Shown one piece after another: positions 32,713-41,009 of a DNA stretch of 64,000 bases; the stretch's first letter is position 1, and each line of letters opens with the position of its first letter. The translations under genes and the position numbers were made by a program. The notes below the pieces were generated by a model, which was given only the letters and a program-made list of their open reading frames with translations, made no database searches and was not told the origin of the DNA. The DNA lies in assembly GCA_000721275.1 (NCBI GenBank), contig JOFO01000001.1:62001-126000 (forward strand), given 5' to 3'. This stretch comes from Microtetraspora glauca. GTDB taxonomy: Bacteria > Actinomycetota > Actinomycetes > Streptomycetales > Streptomycetaceae.

Positions 32713-34569
32713 ATGCCCCTCGCGTCCCTGTCCACGGCAGCCCGTGAAGAGGTTCGACGTCTCCTCCACGGCCCCTGCGACTCCTCCTTCCTCTCCTCGC
32801 TGCACAAGGCTCTGTCCGCCGACGCCTGGTCCGACGCGGCGAGAGGAGATGCCCCCGGCGATCACCTGCTCCGCCGGCTGGGGTGGCTGGGCGAGATCCT
32901 CCCGGCGGCAAACCGCATCTTCGACGACCCGGCGCGGCTCTCCACCGTCCACGCCTGGGCCGCGGTGACCGACCCCTCCCTCTGTCTGGCGGCCCTCGTC
33001 CACCACACGCTCTGCCTCGGGTCCATGGTCCGGCTCACGGACGAGCCGGGCGAGCGCCTGAAGCGGAGGATGGAGGCCTTGCGGAGCGGGCGGGTCAAGG
33101 GGATCTATCTGATCACCGAGGCCGGGCAGGCCAACAGTCACCTCGCGACCCGGACGCGTGCGGTGTTCGACCGGGACACCGGCGAGTTCGTCCTGCACAC
33201 GCCGGACCCGCAGGCCGCCAAGTTCGGCAGCGCGGGGACCCTGGACGTGCCGCAGACGGCGGTGGTACTCGCGCGTCTGGTCGTCGACGGTGAGGATCGC
33301 GGGGTCTTCGCGTTCGTGGTCGACCTGACCGGTGACGACGGACTGCTGCCGGGTATCGAGGTGTCCTCGCCGCTCGGGCTGGGCGCGTTGCCCCTCGACT
33401 ACGTCCTGGTGCGCTTCCACCACGTCCGGGTGCCGTACGCCGACTGGCTCGCCGACGGTGCGGGCGTCGGGAGCGACGGCGGATTCCACGACCCGGCGGG
33501 GTCGAGCGGACGGCGCCTGCAGCGCACCCTTCGCGTGGGGCAGGGCCTGTGGGCGACCATGCCCGCGGTCGCGGCCGCGACCGCACGCCAGTCGGCCGTG
33601 CAGGCCGTCAACTACGCGCGACAGCGCCGTACCCAGAGCAGTCTGGCTCCCGGGGTCCCTCTCCTCGCCTACCGTACGCAGCAGCGAGCCGTACTGGGAG
33701 CGTTGGCGGACGCCTTCGCCCTGACATGCGCCGCCGGTGGAGCGCGCGCCGTGTGGACGGACTCTCTCGCTGCCCCGATGGCACCGGCCGGGGAGGGAGC
33801 CGGGGCGATGGGGTTCACGCCGTGGGCGGCCGTCAGCCGCCCGCTGGCCGCCTACAAGGCCGTCGCGGTCCGCCTGGCAGCGCGGGTCACGGCCGACTGC
33901 CAGAGCCGCTGCGGCTTCTCCGGGTACCTGGACGTGAACCGTCTGGCCGCCTACCACGGTTTCCACCACGCTTTCGACGCCGCCGGCGGGGACAGTCAGC
34001 TCGTCTTCTACGACATCGGCCGTTCCCTCGTCGAAGAGGCGGCGACGGCGGGGACGGTCCCCCAGGCGCCGTCGGTCATGTCCCCCCACTGGTGGTCCGC
34101 GACGGCACACCGGCACCGGCACGGCCTGGCCCGGCACCTGTCCGGACGCCTGCGCGCCACGGATCCGAGCGACCCGTTCGACGCCTGGAACCCGCTGCTG
34201 GAAGACGCGGGCATCCTCGGCGAGCTCTACGCGAACGCGCTCGTGGCAGAAGACGTGGCGCGGACGGTGGACGGGATACGCGATCCCGACCTGGCCCAGG
34301 TCCTTCAGCCGTTGGCGGCCCTGCACGGCGTCATGGCCGCCCGCCGCTGGTCCGGCTCCCTGCTCGCCCACGGAACGCTGCGACCGGCGGACGTCCAGGG
34401 ACTGACGGACGTCGCCGACGAACTGTGCGACACGATCGTGCCCCATCTTCCCTTGCTGACGGAGGCGTTCACCCACCCCGAGGACATCGTGGCCGCCCCC
34501 CTGGCTGCCACGGACTACGACACCGCCCTGAGGGCCACCCTCACCTGGACCCGAGGAGGTGCGCGATGA
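32713..34569 (+). CDS. Acyl-CoA-oxidase-like flavoprotein (HxcO/ACOX type)
   Basis: The 618-residue product has the length and layout of acyl-CoA oxidases: helical N-terminus, FAD-binding middle ('GIYLITEAGQANSHLATRTR', 'GVFAFVVDL', 'LGALPLDYVLVRFHHVRVP') and helical C-terminal domains ('CGFSGYLDVNRLAAYHG'). It should oxidise an acyl thioester at C2-C3, possibly on ACP as for HxcO of calcium-dependent antibiotic. The catalytic-Glu motif (YEGDN in ACOX) reads AGGDS (residues 424-428), with Gly425 at the Glu position. An alternative base or a different reaction is therefore implied. Its TGA overlaps the next ATG. Avenolide-type Aco is another relative to consider. Confidence 0.82.
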   Translation: MPLASLSTAAREEVRRLLHGPCDSSFLSSLHKALSADAWSDAARGDAPGDHLLRRLGWLGEILPAANRIFDDPARLSTVHAWAAVTDPSLCLAALVHHTLCLGSMVRLTDEPGERLKRRMEALRSGRVKGIYLITEAGQANSHLATRTRAVFDRDTGEFVLHTPDPQAAKFGSAGTLDVPQTAVVLARLVVDGEDRGVFAFVVDLTGDDGLLPGIEVSSPLGLGALPLDYVLVRFHHVRVPYADWLADGAGVGSDGGFHDPAGSSGRRLQRTLRVGQGLWATMPAVAAATARQSAVQAVNYARQRRTQSSLAPGVPLLAYRTQQRAVLGALADAFALTCAAGGARAVWTDSLAAPMAPAGEGAGAMGFTPWAAVSRPLAAYKAVAVRLAARVTADCQSRCGFSGYLDVNRLAAYHGFHHAFDAAGGDSQLVFYDIGRSLVEEAATAGTVPQAPSVMSPHWWSATAHRHRHGLARHLSGRLRATDPSDPFDAWNPLLEDAGILGELYANALVAEDVARTVDGIRDPDLAQVLQPLAALHGVMAARRWSGSLLAHGTLRPADVQGLTDVADELCDTIVPHLPLLTEAFTHPEDIVAAPLAATDYDTALRATLTWTRGGAR

Positions 34570-35660
34570 CGGGCGAACGCCGCGTCGGCGTGCTCGGCAT
34601 GGGCACCCACCTGCCCCCCACCGTACGCACCAACACCGAGGTCGCCGAGGGCGCCGGCGTGACGGCGCAATGGATCAGCGAACGCACCGGAGTACTCAGG
34701 CGTCACGTGGCCGGCCCGCATGAGGCTGCCTCGGACCTGGCGGCGCAGGCGGTTCGGTCGGCGGCCGAGGCGGCCGGCATCGACGTCGCCGACATCGGCC
34801 TGCTGATCTGTGGCACGTCGACCCCCGACGAGCTGGGGCCCTCGACCGCCTGCCGGATCCAGACCCTGGTGGGCGCCTCCGGTGCCGTCGCCCTCGACGT
34901 CAGCGCAGCCTGCTCCGGGTGGCTGTTCGCGGCCAAGGTTGCCCACGATTGGCTCCGGGGCACCGACGAGATCCGTTACGCGGCGGTGGTGGGCGTCGAG
35001 GTCTACTCGAAGTTCCTCGACCCGGCCGACCGGGGCACCGCCGTCCTGTTCGCCGACGGGGCCGCCGCGGCGGTCCTGGGGCCGGTGCCCGCCTCCCAGG
35101 GCTTCACGCACTTCAGTCTCGGCTCCGACGGAACCCTCGCCGACCGCGTCCTGATCCCCGCCGGGGGCAGTCGGTTCCCCGCCAGTGCGGCCACGCTCGC
35201 CGACCGCGCGCACTGCATCCGCATGGACGGCCGCACCATCGGCCGGTTCATCACGGACGTCTTCCCCCGGCTGATCACCGACGCCCTCGACCGCAGCGGG
35301 CTCGGCATCCAGGACGTGGACTGCGTCGTCGCCCACCAGCCCAACCCCGTGCTGCTCAGACGCATCGGAGCCGACCTCGGCATCCCCGCCGACCGCCTGG
35401 TGGTCGTCGGCGACGAAGTCGGCAACATCGGTGCGGCCAGCACGCCGTACGCACTGGCCCGGGCCGCGGCCCGCGGTCGGCTGAGGCCCGGGGACCGGGT
35501 CCTGCTGGCCGTGTTCGGCGCCGGCATGACCTGGGGCAGCGCCCTCCTCACCTGGAGCGGGGCACAAGCCGTCCCCGCGCAGACGGCCACCGCGCCCACA
35601 CCCGACGCGACCGGCACCCCGCACGCGGGACCGCCCGAATCCGAAGGAGCCCAACGATGA
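34566..35660 (+). CDS. 3-oxoacyl-ACP synthase III (KAS III), first copy
   Basis: The 364-residue product has the FabH fold with triad Cys116 (VSAACSGW), His257 (VAHQPN) and Asn287 (VGNIGAAS), plus 'WISERTGVLRRHVAG' near the N-terminus. It should condense an acyl-CoA primer with malonyl-ACP, or act as an acyl-transferring KAS III variant. A hydrophilic Ala/Thr/Pro tail of about 30 residues follows the core. ATGA overlaps join it to the genes on both sides. A second KAS III lies two genes on, so the pair may divide priming and a later step. Confidence 0.92.
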   Translation: MTGERRVGVLGMGTHLPPTVRTNTEVAEGAGVTAQWISERTGVLRRHVAGPHEAASDLAAQAVRSAAEAAGIDVADIGLLICGTSTPDELGPSTACRIQTLVGASGAVALDVSAACSGWLFAAKVAHDWLRGTDEIRYAAVVGVEVYSKFLDPADRGTAVLFADGAAAAVLGPVPASQGFTHFSLGSDGTLADRVLIPAGGSRFPASAATLADRAHCIRMDGRTIGRFITDVFPRLITDALDRSGLGIQDVDCVVAHQPNPVLLRRIGADLGIPADRLVVVGDEVGNIGAASTPYALARAAARGRLRPGDRVLLAVFGAGMTWGSALLTWSGAQAVPAQTATAPTPDATGTPHAGPPESEGAQR

Positions 35661-36499
35661 ACGCCATGAACCTCTTCCGCCTGGACAACGCCCGCGCGCT
35701 GGTGACGGGCGCGTCCCGCGGCATCGGAAAGGCGGTCGCCGAGGCCCTGGCCGACGCGGGCTGCGACGTGGTGGTGACCGCCCGGACGCAGTCCGCCCTC
35801 GACGACACCGTACGGGCGGTGGAGGAGCGGGGCCGCAAGGCCGTGGTACTCGCCGGAGACCTCGCGGAGCCGGGCGTCGCGGCGGACCTGGTCGACGGGG
35901 CGTCCGCCGCACTGGGCGGCCTGGACATCGTCGTCCACAACGCCGGCACCCTCCCCACCGCGGAGGACGGCAGCCCCCTGATGGCGCCACTGCAGCACGC
36001 CCGCCAGCACGACTGGGACACGGTCGTCACCGTCAACCTCAACGCCACGGCCGCACTGTGCCGGGCCGCCCATCCCCACCTGGCCGCCTCGGGCCGCGCC
36101 AGCCTGGTCCTGATGTCCTCGGTCGCCGGGCTCGTCGGCACCCCGATGATGGAGGCCTACGCCGCCACCAAGGCCGCCCAGGTCTCCCTCGCCCGCAGCC
36201 TCGCGGTCGGCTGGGCGCGCCAGGGCATCCGTGTCAACGCCCTGTGCCCCGGGTGGACCCGCACCGACATGACCGCCTTCGCCAGCGGTACCGACGCCCT
36301 GTCCGACTGGCTGACCAGCCACGTCCCGCTCGGCCGGTGGGCCACCGTGGACGAGGTGATCGGAGGCGCTCTCTTCCTCGCCTCCCCCGCCTCGTCGTTC
36401 GTGACCGGGCACGCGCTCGTCATCGACGGCGGCCTCGCCGTACCCGACGGCGGCCTCGCCGGGTATCCCAAGCCCCCTTCTCCCTTCGCCGCGGCATGA
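35657..36499 (+). CDS. 3-oxoacyl-ACP reductase (SDR, FabG-like)
   Basis: The 280-residue product is a classical short-chain dehydrogenase: TGASRGIGKAVAE cofactor loop, NAG in VVHNAGT, catalytic Ser (LMSSVAG), Tyr and Lys in YAATKAA, and a C-terminal 'ASSFVTGHALVIDGG'. The Arg after the Gly-rich loop (TARTQS) suggests NADPH. It would reduce the beta-keto group formed by the KAS enzymes of the operon. No dehydratase or enoyl reductase gene is present nearby. It overlaps both neighbours by ATGA. Confidence 0.92.
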   Translation: MNAMNLFRLDNARALVTGASRGIGKAVAEALADAGCDVVVTARTQSALDDTVRAVEERGRKAVVLAGDLAEPGVAADLVDGASAALGGLDIVVHNAGTLPTAEDGSPLMAPLQHARQHDWDTVVTVNLNATAALCRAAHPHLAASGRASLVLMSSVAGLVGTPMMEAYAATKAAQVSLARSLAVGWARQGIRVNALCPGWTRTDMTAFASGTDALSDWLTSHVPLGRWATVDEVIGGALFLASPASSFVTGHALVIDGGLAVPDGGLAGYPKPPSPFAAA

Positions 36500-37629
36500 G
36501 CCCCGACGAGATGACCGACACGACCCGGACCGCACCCACCGCCGTCATCACCGGAATCGGAGCCTGCCTTCCGTCGCGCATCGTCGACAACGACACCGTC
36601 ATCGCGCGCGGACACCTGCGCACGGACGACACCTGGATCCGCGACCGCACCGGCATCGTCCACCGGCGGCACGCGGATCCGGGCACCAGCACCGGCGATC
36701 TCGCCGTCGGAGCCGGACGGGCCGCCCTCCTCTCAGCAGGCGCCCCACGCCCCGAAACGCTTCTCCTGGCCACCAGCACGCCCGACCACCCCTGCCCCGC
36801 CACCGCTCCCGCGGTCGCCCACCGGCTCGGCCTGGGCACGATCCCCGCCTTCGACATCTCGGCCGTCTGCTCCGGCTTCCTGTACGCCCTGGCCACGGCG
36901 ACCGCCCTGATCCGCGGCGGCATGTGCTCCACCGTCCTGGTGATCGCCGCAGAGACGTACACGAGCATCGTCGACCCCGCGGACCGGGAGACGGCGCCGA
37001 TCTTCGGCGACGGCGCTGGAGCCGTGCTGCTGGCTCCGGGCACCCCCGACGATCCCGGAGCCGTCACGGCCGTCGACCTCGGAGCCGACGGAAGCGGCAG
37101 CCGTCTCATCACCGTCCCGTACGGCGGGTCCCGGCACCCGCACCACCTGCCGCCGCCCGACCCGGACGCCCGGTACTTCCAGATGCGGGGCCGCGCGGTC
37201 TACGCCCACGCGGTCCGACGGATGACCCAGTCGGCGAGCACCGTCCTGGACCGGGCCGGCTGGGCGCCGGACAGCGTACGGGCGTTCGTCGGCCACCAGG
37301 CCAACCAGCGGATCCTGGACTCCGTCGGCGACCGTCTGGGCATCGCACCCGCCCACAGGTTCGGCAACATCGGCGAACTCGGCAACACCGCGGCTGCCTC
37401 CATTCCTCTGGTTCTGGCCGATCCCACCGTTCACCAGGCCGTCACCCCCGGCGCACGGTCACTGCTCACCGCCTTCGGGGGCGGACTCACCTGGGCCTCC
37501 GCCACGCTGAACTGGCCCACCGCCGTTCCCCGGTCGGAAGAACCCTCCTCCGCCCAGGACACCACGCCCCTCTGCACCTCCGACCTCTCAAGGAGCCATC
37601 CATGGACCGCGTCTACGACCACCTCGTGA
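36496..37629 (+). CDS. 3-oxoacyl-ACP synthase III (KAS III), second copy
   Basis: The 377-residue product carries Cys125 (ISAVCSGF), His267 (GHQANQRI) and Asn297 (LGNTAAAS), so all three catalytic residues are intact. It is clearly divergent from the first KAS III (short shared blocks only), which argues against a recent duplication and for a distinct job. The C-terminal tail of about 30 residues is Ser/Thr-rich, and its last 28 nt overlap the start of the ACP gene. Confidence 0.92.
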   Translation: MSPDEMTDTTRTAPTAVITGIGACLPSRIVDNDTVIARGHLRTDDTWIRDRTGIVHRRHADPGTSTGDLAVGAGRAALLSAGAPRPETLLLATSTPDHPCPATAPAVAHRLGLGTIPAFDISAVCSGFLYALATATALIRGGMCSTVLVIAAETYTSIVDPADRETAPIFGDGAGAVLLAPGTPDDPGAVTAVDLGADGSGSRLITVPYGGSRHPHHLPPPDPDARYFQMRGRAVYAHAVRRMTQSASTVLDRAGWAPDSVRAFVGHQANQRILDSVGDRLGIAPAHRFGNIGELGNTAAASIPLVLADPTVHQAVTPGARSLLTAFGGGLTWASATLNWPTAVPRSEEPSSAQDTTPLCTSDLSRSHPWTASTTTS

Positions 37630-37865
37630 CCCTCCTCGCCGACAAGTTCGAGGTCGACAGCGACCGCATCGTCCCCAGCGTCACCCTCGGCGAACTGGAC
37701 CTGGACTCCCTCGCCGTGGTGGAGCTGTACGTCACCCTGCAAGAGGAGTGGCGCGTCCCTCTCGACGACTCCGCCGCGAGCGCCGAACTCACCGTCGGCG
37801 AAGTGGCGGGTTCGGTGGCCGCTCTCCTGACCGAGCCTGCGTCCGGACCTGAGGCCGCGCAGTGA
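37602..37865 (+). CDS. Acyl carrier protein
   Basis: The 87-residue product is acidic and helical, with the phosphopantetheine Ser36 in ELDLDSLAVVEL. ATG 37602 lies inside the end of the KAS III gene with AAGGAG 7 nt upstream. It would carry the growing chain for the KAS, KR and oxidase enzymes of this operon. Its TGA overlaps the GTG of the KAS II gene (GTGA). Confidence 0.93.
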   Translation: MDRVYDHLVTLLADKFEVDSDRIVPSVTLGELDLDSLAVVELYVTLQEEWRVPLDDSAASAELTVGEVAGSVAALLTEPASGPEAAQ

Positions 37866-39076
37866 GGGACACGGTCGCCGTCACCGGCGTCGGTCTGGTG
37901 ACGGCCGCCGGCACCGGAACGGACGCCACCTGGAAGGCCGTGCGTGCCGGCGCGTCCACTGCCCGGACCGACCCCGTTCTCAGCGGTGGTCCGGTGACCA
38001 TGTCCTGCCGCGTGCCGCCCCTGGAGCCCGGACCGGGACGTCTGTGGCGCTTCGACCCCGCCACCCGCTTCCTGCTCACCGCTGCTCGGGAGGCCCTCGG
38101 CACGGCCCGGCTGGACCCCGCCGCCTGGGACTCCGCGCGCGTGGCCGTTGTCGTCGGCACCGCGGCGGGTGGCATCGGGACCCTGGAAACCCAGCACCGC
38201 AAACTCCTCACCGACGGGTACGGGGTCGTCTCCCCCATGACGCTGCCCGCCTACCTCCCCAACATGGCTGCCGGTCACCTAGCTCTCGAACTCGGCGTCA
38301 CCGGCCCCGCCCTGCAGACGTCCACCGCCTGTGCCTCGGGAGCCACCGCCCTCATCACCGCCAGTCTGCTCCTGGAGACCGGGGCCTGCGACATCGCCCT
38401 CGCCGGCGGTACCGACGCCATGATCACCCCCTTGTGCGCCGCGGCCTTCGCCAAGATGGGCGCGTTGTCCGTCCGGAACGAAGATCCGGAAAGCGCCTCG
38501 CGTCCCTTCGACGAGGACCGCGACGGGTTCGTGCTCGGGGAGGGTTCCGGAATGCTCGTCCTGGAACGCGGCCGGCACGCCGCCGCCCGTGCGGCCCGTC
38601 CGCTGGCTCTGCTCGCCGGCCACGGCACCACCAGCGACGCCCACCACCCCACAGCACCGCATCCCGGTGGGGCCGGACTTCGAGCCGCGACCCTGGCAGC
38701 CCTGGAACAGACGGGAGCCGGGCGGGACGAGGTCGACCACATCAATGCCCACGGCACCGGCACGCCCCTCAACGACCGCGTGGAAGCCACCGTGATCCGG
38801 GAGCTGTACCCCGGCCGGCCACCATCGGTCACAGCGGCCAAAGGAGTGCTGGGCCACACCATGGGGGCCGCGGGAGCCGTCGAGGCCGCCCTCACCGTAC
38901 TGACCATCGCCCACGGCATCGTGCCGCCCACCGCCAACTTCACCACACCGGACGACGCCACCAGGGGCATCGACGTCGTGGCCACGAACTGCCGCCACCA
39001 GCGCGTCCGTCTGGCGCTCAGCCACTCTCTGGGCTTCGGCGGGCACAACACCGTCCTGGCCTTCGCGGCGCCTTGA
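37862..39076 (+). CDS. 3-oxoacyl-ACP synthase II (FabF-like)
   Basis: The 404-residue GTG-initiated product has the KAS II triad Cys157 (TACASG), His297 (HGTGTP) and His332 (LGHTMGAAG), with 'HSLGFGGHNT' at the end. It is an elongating condensing enzyme acting on the ACP encoded just upstream. There is no chain-length-factor partner, so this is fatty-acid-like rather than aromatic type II PKS logic. It is the last gene of the operon, convergent with the IspH-like gene 120 nt away; I see no clear terminator between them. Confidence 0.93.
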   Translation: MRDTVAVTGVGLVTAAGTGTDATWKAVRAGASTARTDPVLSGGPVTMSCRVPPLEPGPGRLWRFDPATRFLLTAAREALGTARLDPAAWDSARVAVVVGTAAGGIGTLETQHRKLLTDGYGVVSPMTLPAYLPNMAAGHLALELGVTGPALQTSTACASGATALITASLLLETGACDIALAGGTDAMITPLCAAAFAKMGALSVRNEDPESASRPFDEDRDGFVLGEGSGMLVLERGRHAAARAARPLALLAGHGTTSDAHHPTAPHPGGAGLRAATLAALEQTGAGRDEVDHINAHGTGTPLNDRVEATVIRELYPGRPPSVTAAKGVLGHTMGAAGAVEAALTVLTIAHGIVPPTANFTTPDDATRGIDVVATNCRHQRVRLALSHSLGFGGHNTVLAFAAP

Positions 39077-39195
39077 CCGGGGCACCGTCCGATCTCCCAT
39101 GAGGCAGGTCCGCGCATCCGGTGGAAGGAGCGGCGTCTCGGGTCGGCCACCCCGCGACCGGTTCCGACGGGGCGGACCAGGCTGCCGCATGGTGA

Positions 39196-40302
39196 TCAGC
39201 AGGAGACCTCGCGTCTCGGCCGCAAGGTCCCTGGGCGCGATGACACCGAACGGCTGATCACGGTGAGAGGTCCGAGTCCCGTGAGTGCTTGCTCCACGGC
39301 GGAGGCCAGTCGGGCGGGGGCGGTGCGAGCCGGGACGAGGGCGATGGTGGTGGCCGACTCGATGAGGCCAGGGCCCACCTGGTCGAGGCGGTTGACGATC
39401 CGCGTGCGGTGGGCGGGGAGGCAGGCCCGGGCGAGGCGAGCGCTGTCGGCGTCGGCGGGCTCCCCGAGTACGAGCGCGACGTCAGCCCCCGTACTCGCGA
39501 CGGAAGCCGCCGCCGTGCGGTCCGAGGAGCGGTGGCAGAGGGCGTCGAAGTGATGTCCGCGCAGGAGCGGGAAGCGCTCCCGTAAAGCGGCGAGAACGGG
39601 CATGGCGTCCTCAGCGGGGAGTCCCGGCTGGACGACGAAGGAGATCCGTTCCGGACGGGGCACGTCGAGCGCGGCGGCCTCGACCGCGCTACGGACGACC
39701 ACCGTGTGGTCGGGGCCTTCGGCCTTGAGGGCCGCCACGGCGACTTCCGATTCCCCGACCAGGACTACGGTGTCACCTCGCTGTGCGTAGGTACGCGTGT
39801 CCTCCAGGGACATGAGTGCGGCGGGGCACTGCCGGGGCTGCCCGTGAGGGGGCGGGGGTACAGACCGGTCCCCCCGCGCCTGAGGGAGGAGCACGGTCCT
39901 TCTACCCCGAGGAGGGGGAAAGTCCAGGCAGAGGCAAGGACGTTCGATGTCGGCCACGACCAGTCGGCGCGAGCGCAAGGCACGGCACCACCTCGCCACC
40001 GCGTCCGATGCGAGGTGAGCTTCGTTCGCGTGCGCGCCGATCGCGAAACCCACCGCCTGACCGGCACGGTCCACGTAGGAGGCGGTGTAGACCTTCGCCG
40101 TCCCGGGCCTTGGGATGTCCTGGACCGGGAGAGAGGCGCGGCGGACCTTGCCGCCCCCGCGCCGCAGGTCCATGGCGATCACGTCCCCCGCGGGGCAGGG
40201 GAGTCGGCCCCGCCCCGGCATCGTGAAGTCACGGGCTACCACGATCTCGCCCGGGGGGACGGCCGAGGAGGAGAACGTGCGGAGCTGCAGAGTGCGGTTC
40301 AT
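39196..40302 (-). CDS. Degenerate IspH/LytB-like protein
   Basis: ATG 40302 gives 368 residues. The C-terminal two thirds follow IspH (HMBPP reductase) block by block: RISFVVQPGLPAEDAMPV (IspH: LSFMTQTTLSVDDT), 'LRERFPLLRGHHFDALCHRSSDR' (IspH: DDICYATTNR) and 'VLGEPADADSARLA' (IspH: VVGSKNSSNSNRLA). Of the three Fe-S cysteines only the last is clearly kept. The RGFCAGV block and the GHAGHPEVEGT block with the catalytic Glu are absent. It therefore cannot be a normal isoprenoid enzyme. A non-IspH N-terminal extension of about 100 residues precedes it. It is convergent with the acyl operon. Confidence 0.65.
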   Translation of the reverse strand: MNRTLQLRTFSSSAVPPGEIVVARDFTMPGRGRLPCPAGDVIAMDLRRGGGKVRRASLPVQDIPRPGTAKVYTASYVDRAGQAVGFAIGAHANEAHLASDAVARWCRALRSRRLVVADIERPCLCLDFPPPRGRRTVLLPQARGDRSVPPPPHGQPRQCPAALMSLEDTRTYAQRGDTVVLVGESEVAVAALKAEGPDHTVVVRSAVEAAALDVPRPERISFVVQPGLPAEDAMPVLAALRERFPLLRGHHFDALCHRSSDRTAAASVASTGADVALVLGEPADADSARLARACLPAHRTRIVNRLDQVGPGLIESATTIALVPARTAPARLASAVEQALTGLGPLTVISRSVSSRPGTLRPRREVSC

Positions 40303-41009
40303 ATGCGAGCCTTCGCTTACCTGGGACGAACGAGGGCCGGCAACGGGAACCAGGCATCGCGTGGCGTGGCGGCGTTCTGTTCGAGTGGAGAGGCGTGAGC
40401 CGCGAGCCCGGCGTCCGTGTGAGGCCACGGCGGTGGCTTCGACGAGGAGCGGACGCTCGGCGGCGCAGGGACACACGGCTACGAGGGTGGACGAACGCCC
40501 CTGCGTATCGAGGCGCGGCGGCGGCTTGTGAGCGGGGCATCGTCCGATGCGGCCGCAGCGGCCGAAAGCAGGACTCGGCCGTTCGCGCGCTCACGCCGCG
40601 CTGTCCTGTAACCCATGGGCCGCTCCCGCGGTACTCTCCTTGCCTCCTCGGGTCGAGCTGGCGCCGTAAGGGTAGGACACCCTCCGATGCGACAAGAAGT
40701 ATAAAATAAGACATTTCCTGATCCTCTTGTCCTGTTTCCGTCGATGTGATCCCCATCGAAAAGACACTCGCCATTCATTCCTGTGCCCGATGAAAAGCGG
40801 GCACCGTTGAAAGGGGAGTCGGAGCGTCCGGCCGCGACCTCCCGACTCCCTCACCTCGGGGTGAGTCTCATGACATATGCCTCTGGCGTGCCGCTGGCGA
40901 GATGTGCCTCGGGAGCTCGCGGATGCGTGCTTGCCCGTACGTCGGGGCGTACCGCAGCCTGACCGCAGCAGAACCGGGGCCGTGGCGACCCCGTGCGGAG
41001 GAGGTGCGA
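40303..41009. other. Long divergent intergenic region with an AT-rich island
   Basis: The 707 bases between the IspH-like gene (leftwards) and the HTH-TPR regulator (rightwards) hold no supported gene. Bases about 40690-40800 are strikingly AT-rich for this genome and include TATAAAAT at 40700-40707, a good -10-like element on the plus strand and TATACT on the minus strand. This is the likeliest promoter zone for both genes, leaving a roughly 390-nt leader before the IspH-like gene. Confidence 0.5.
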
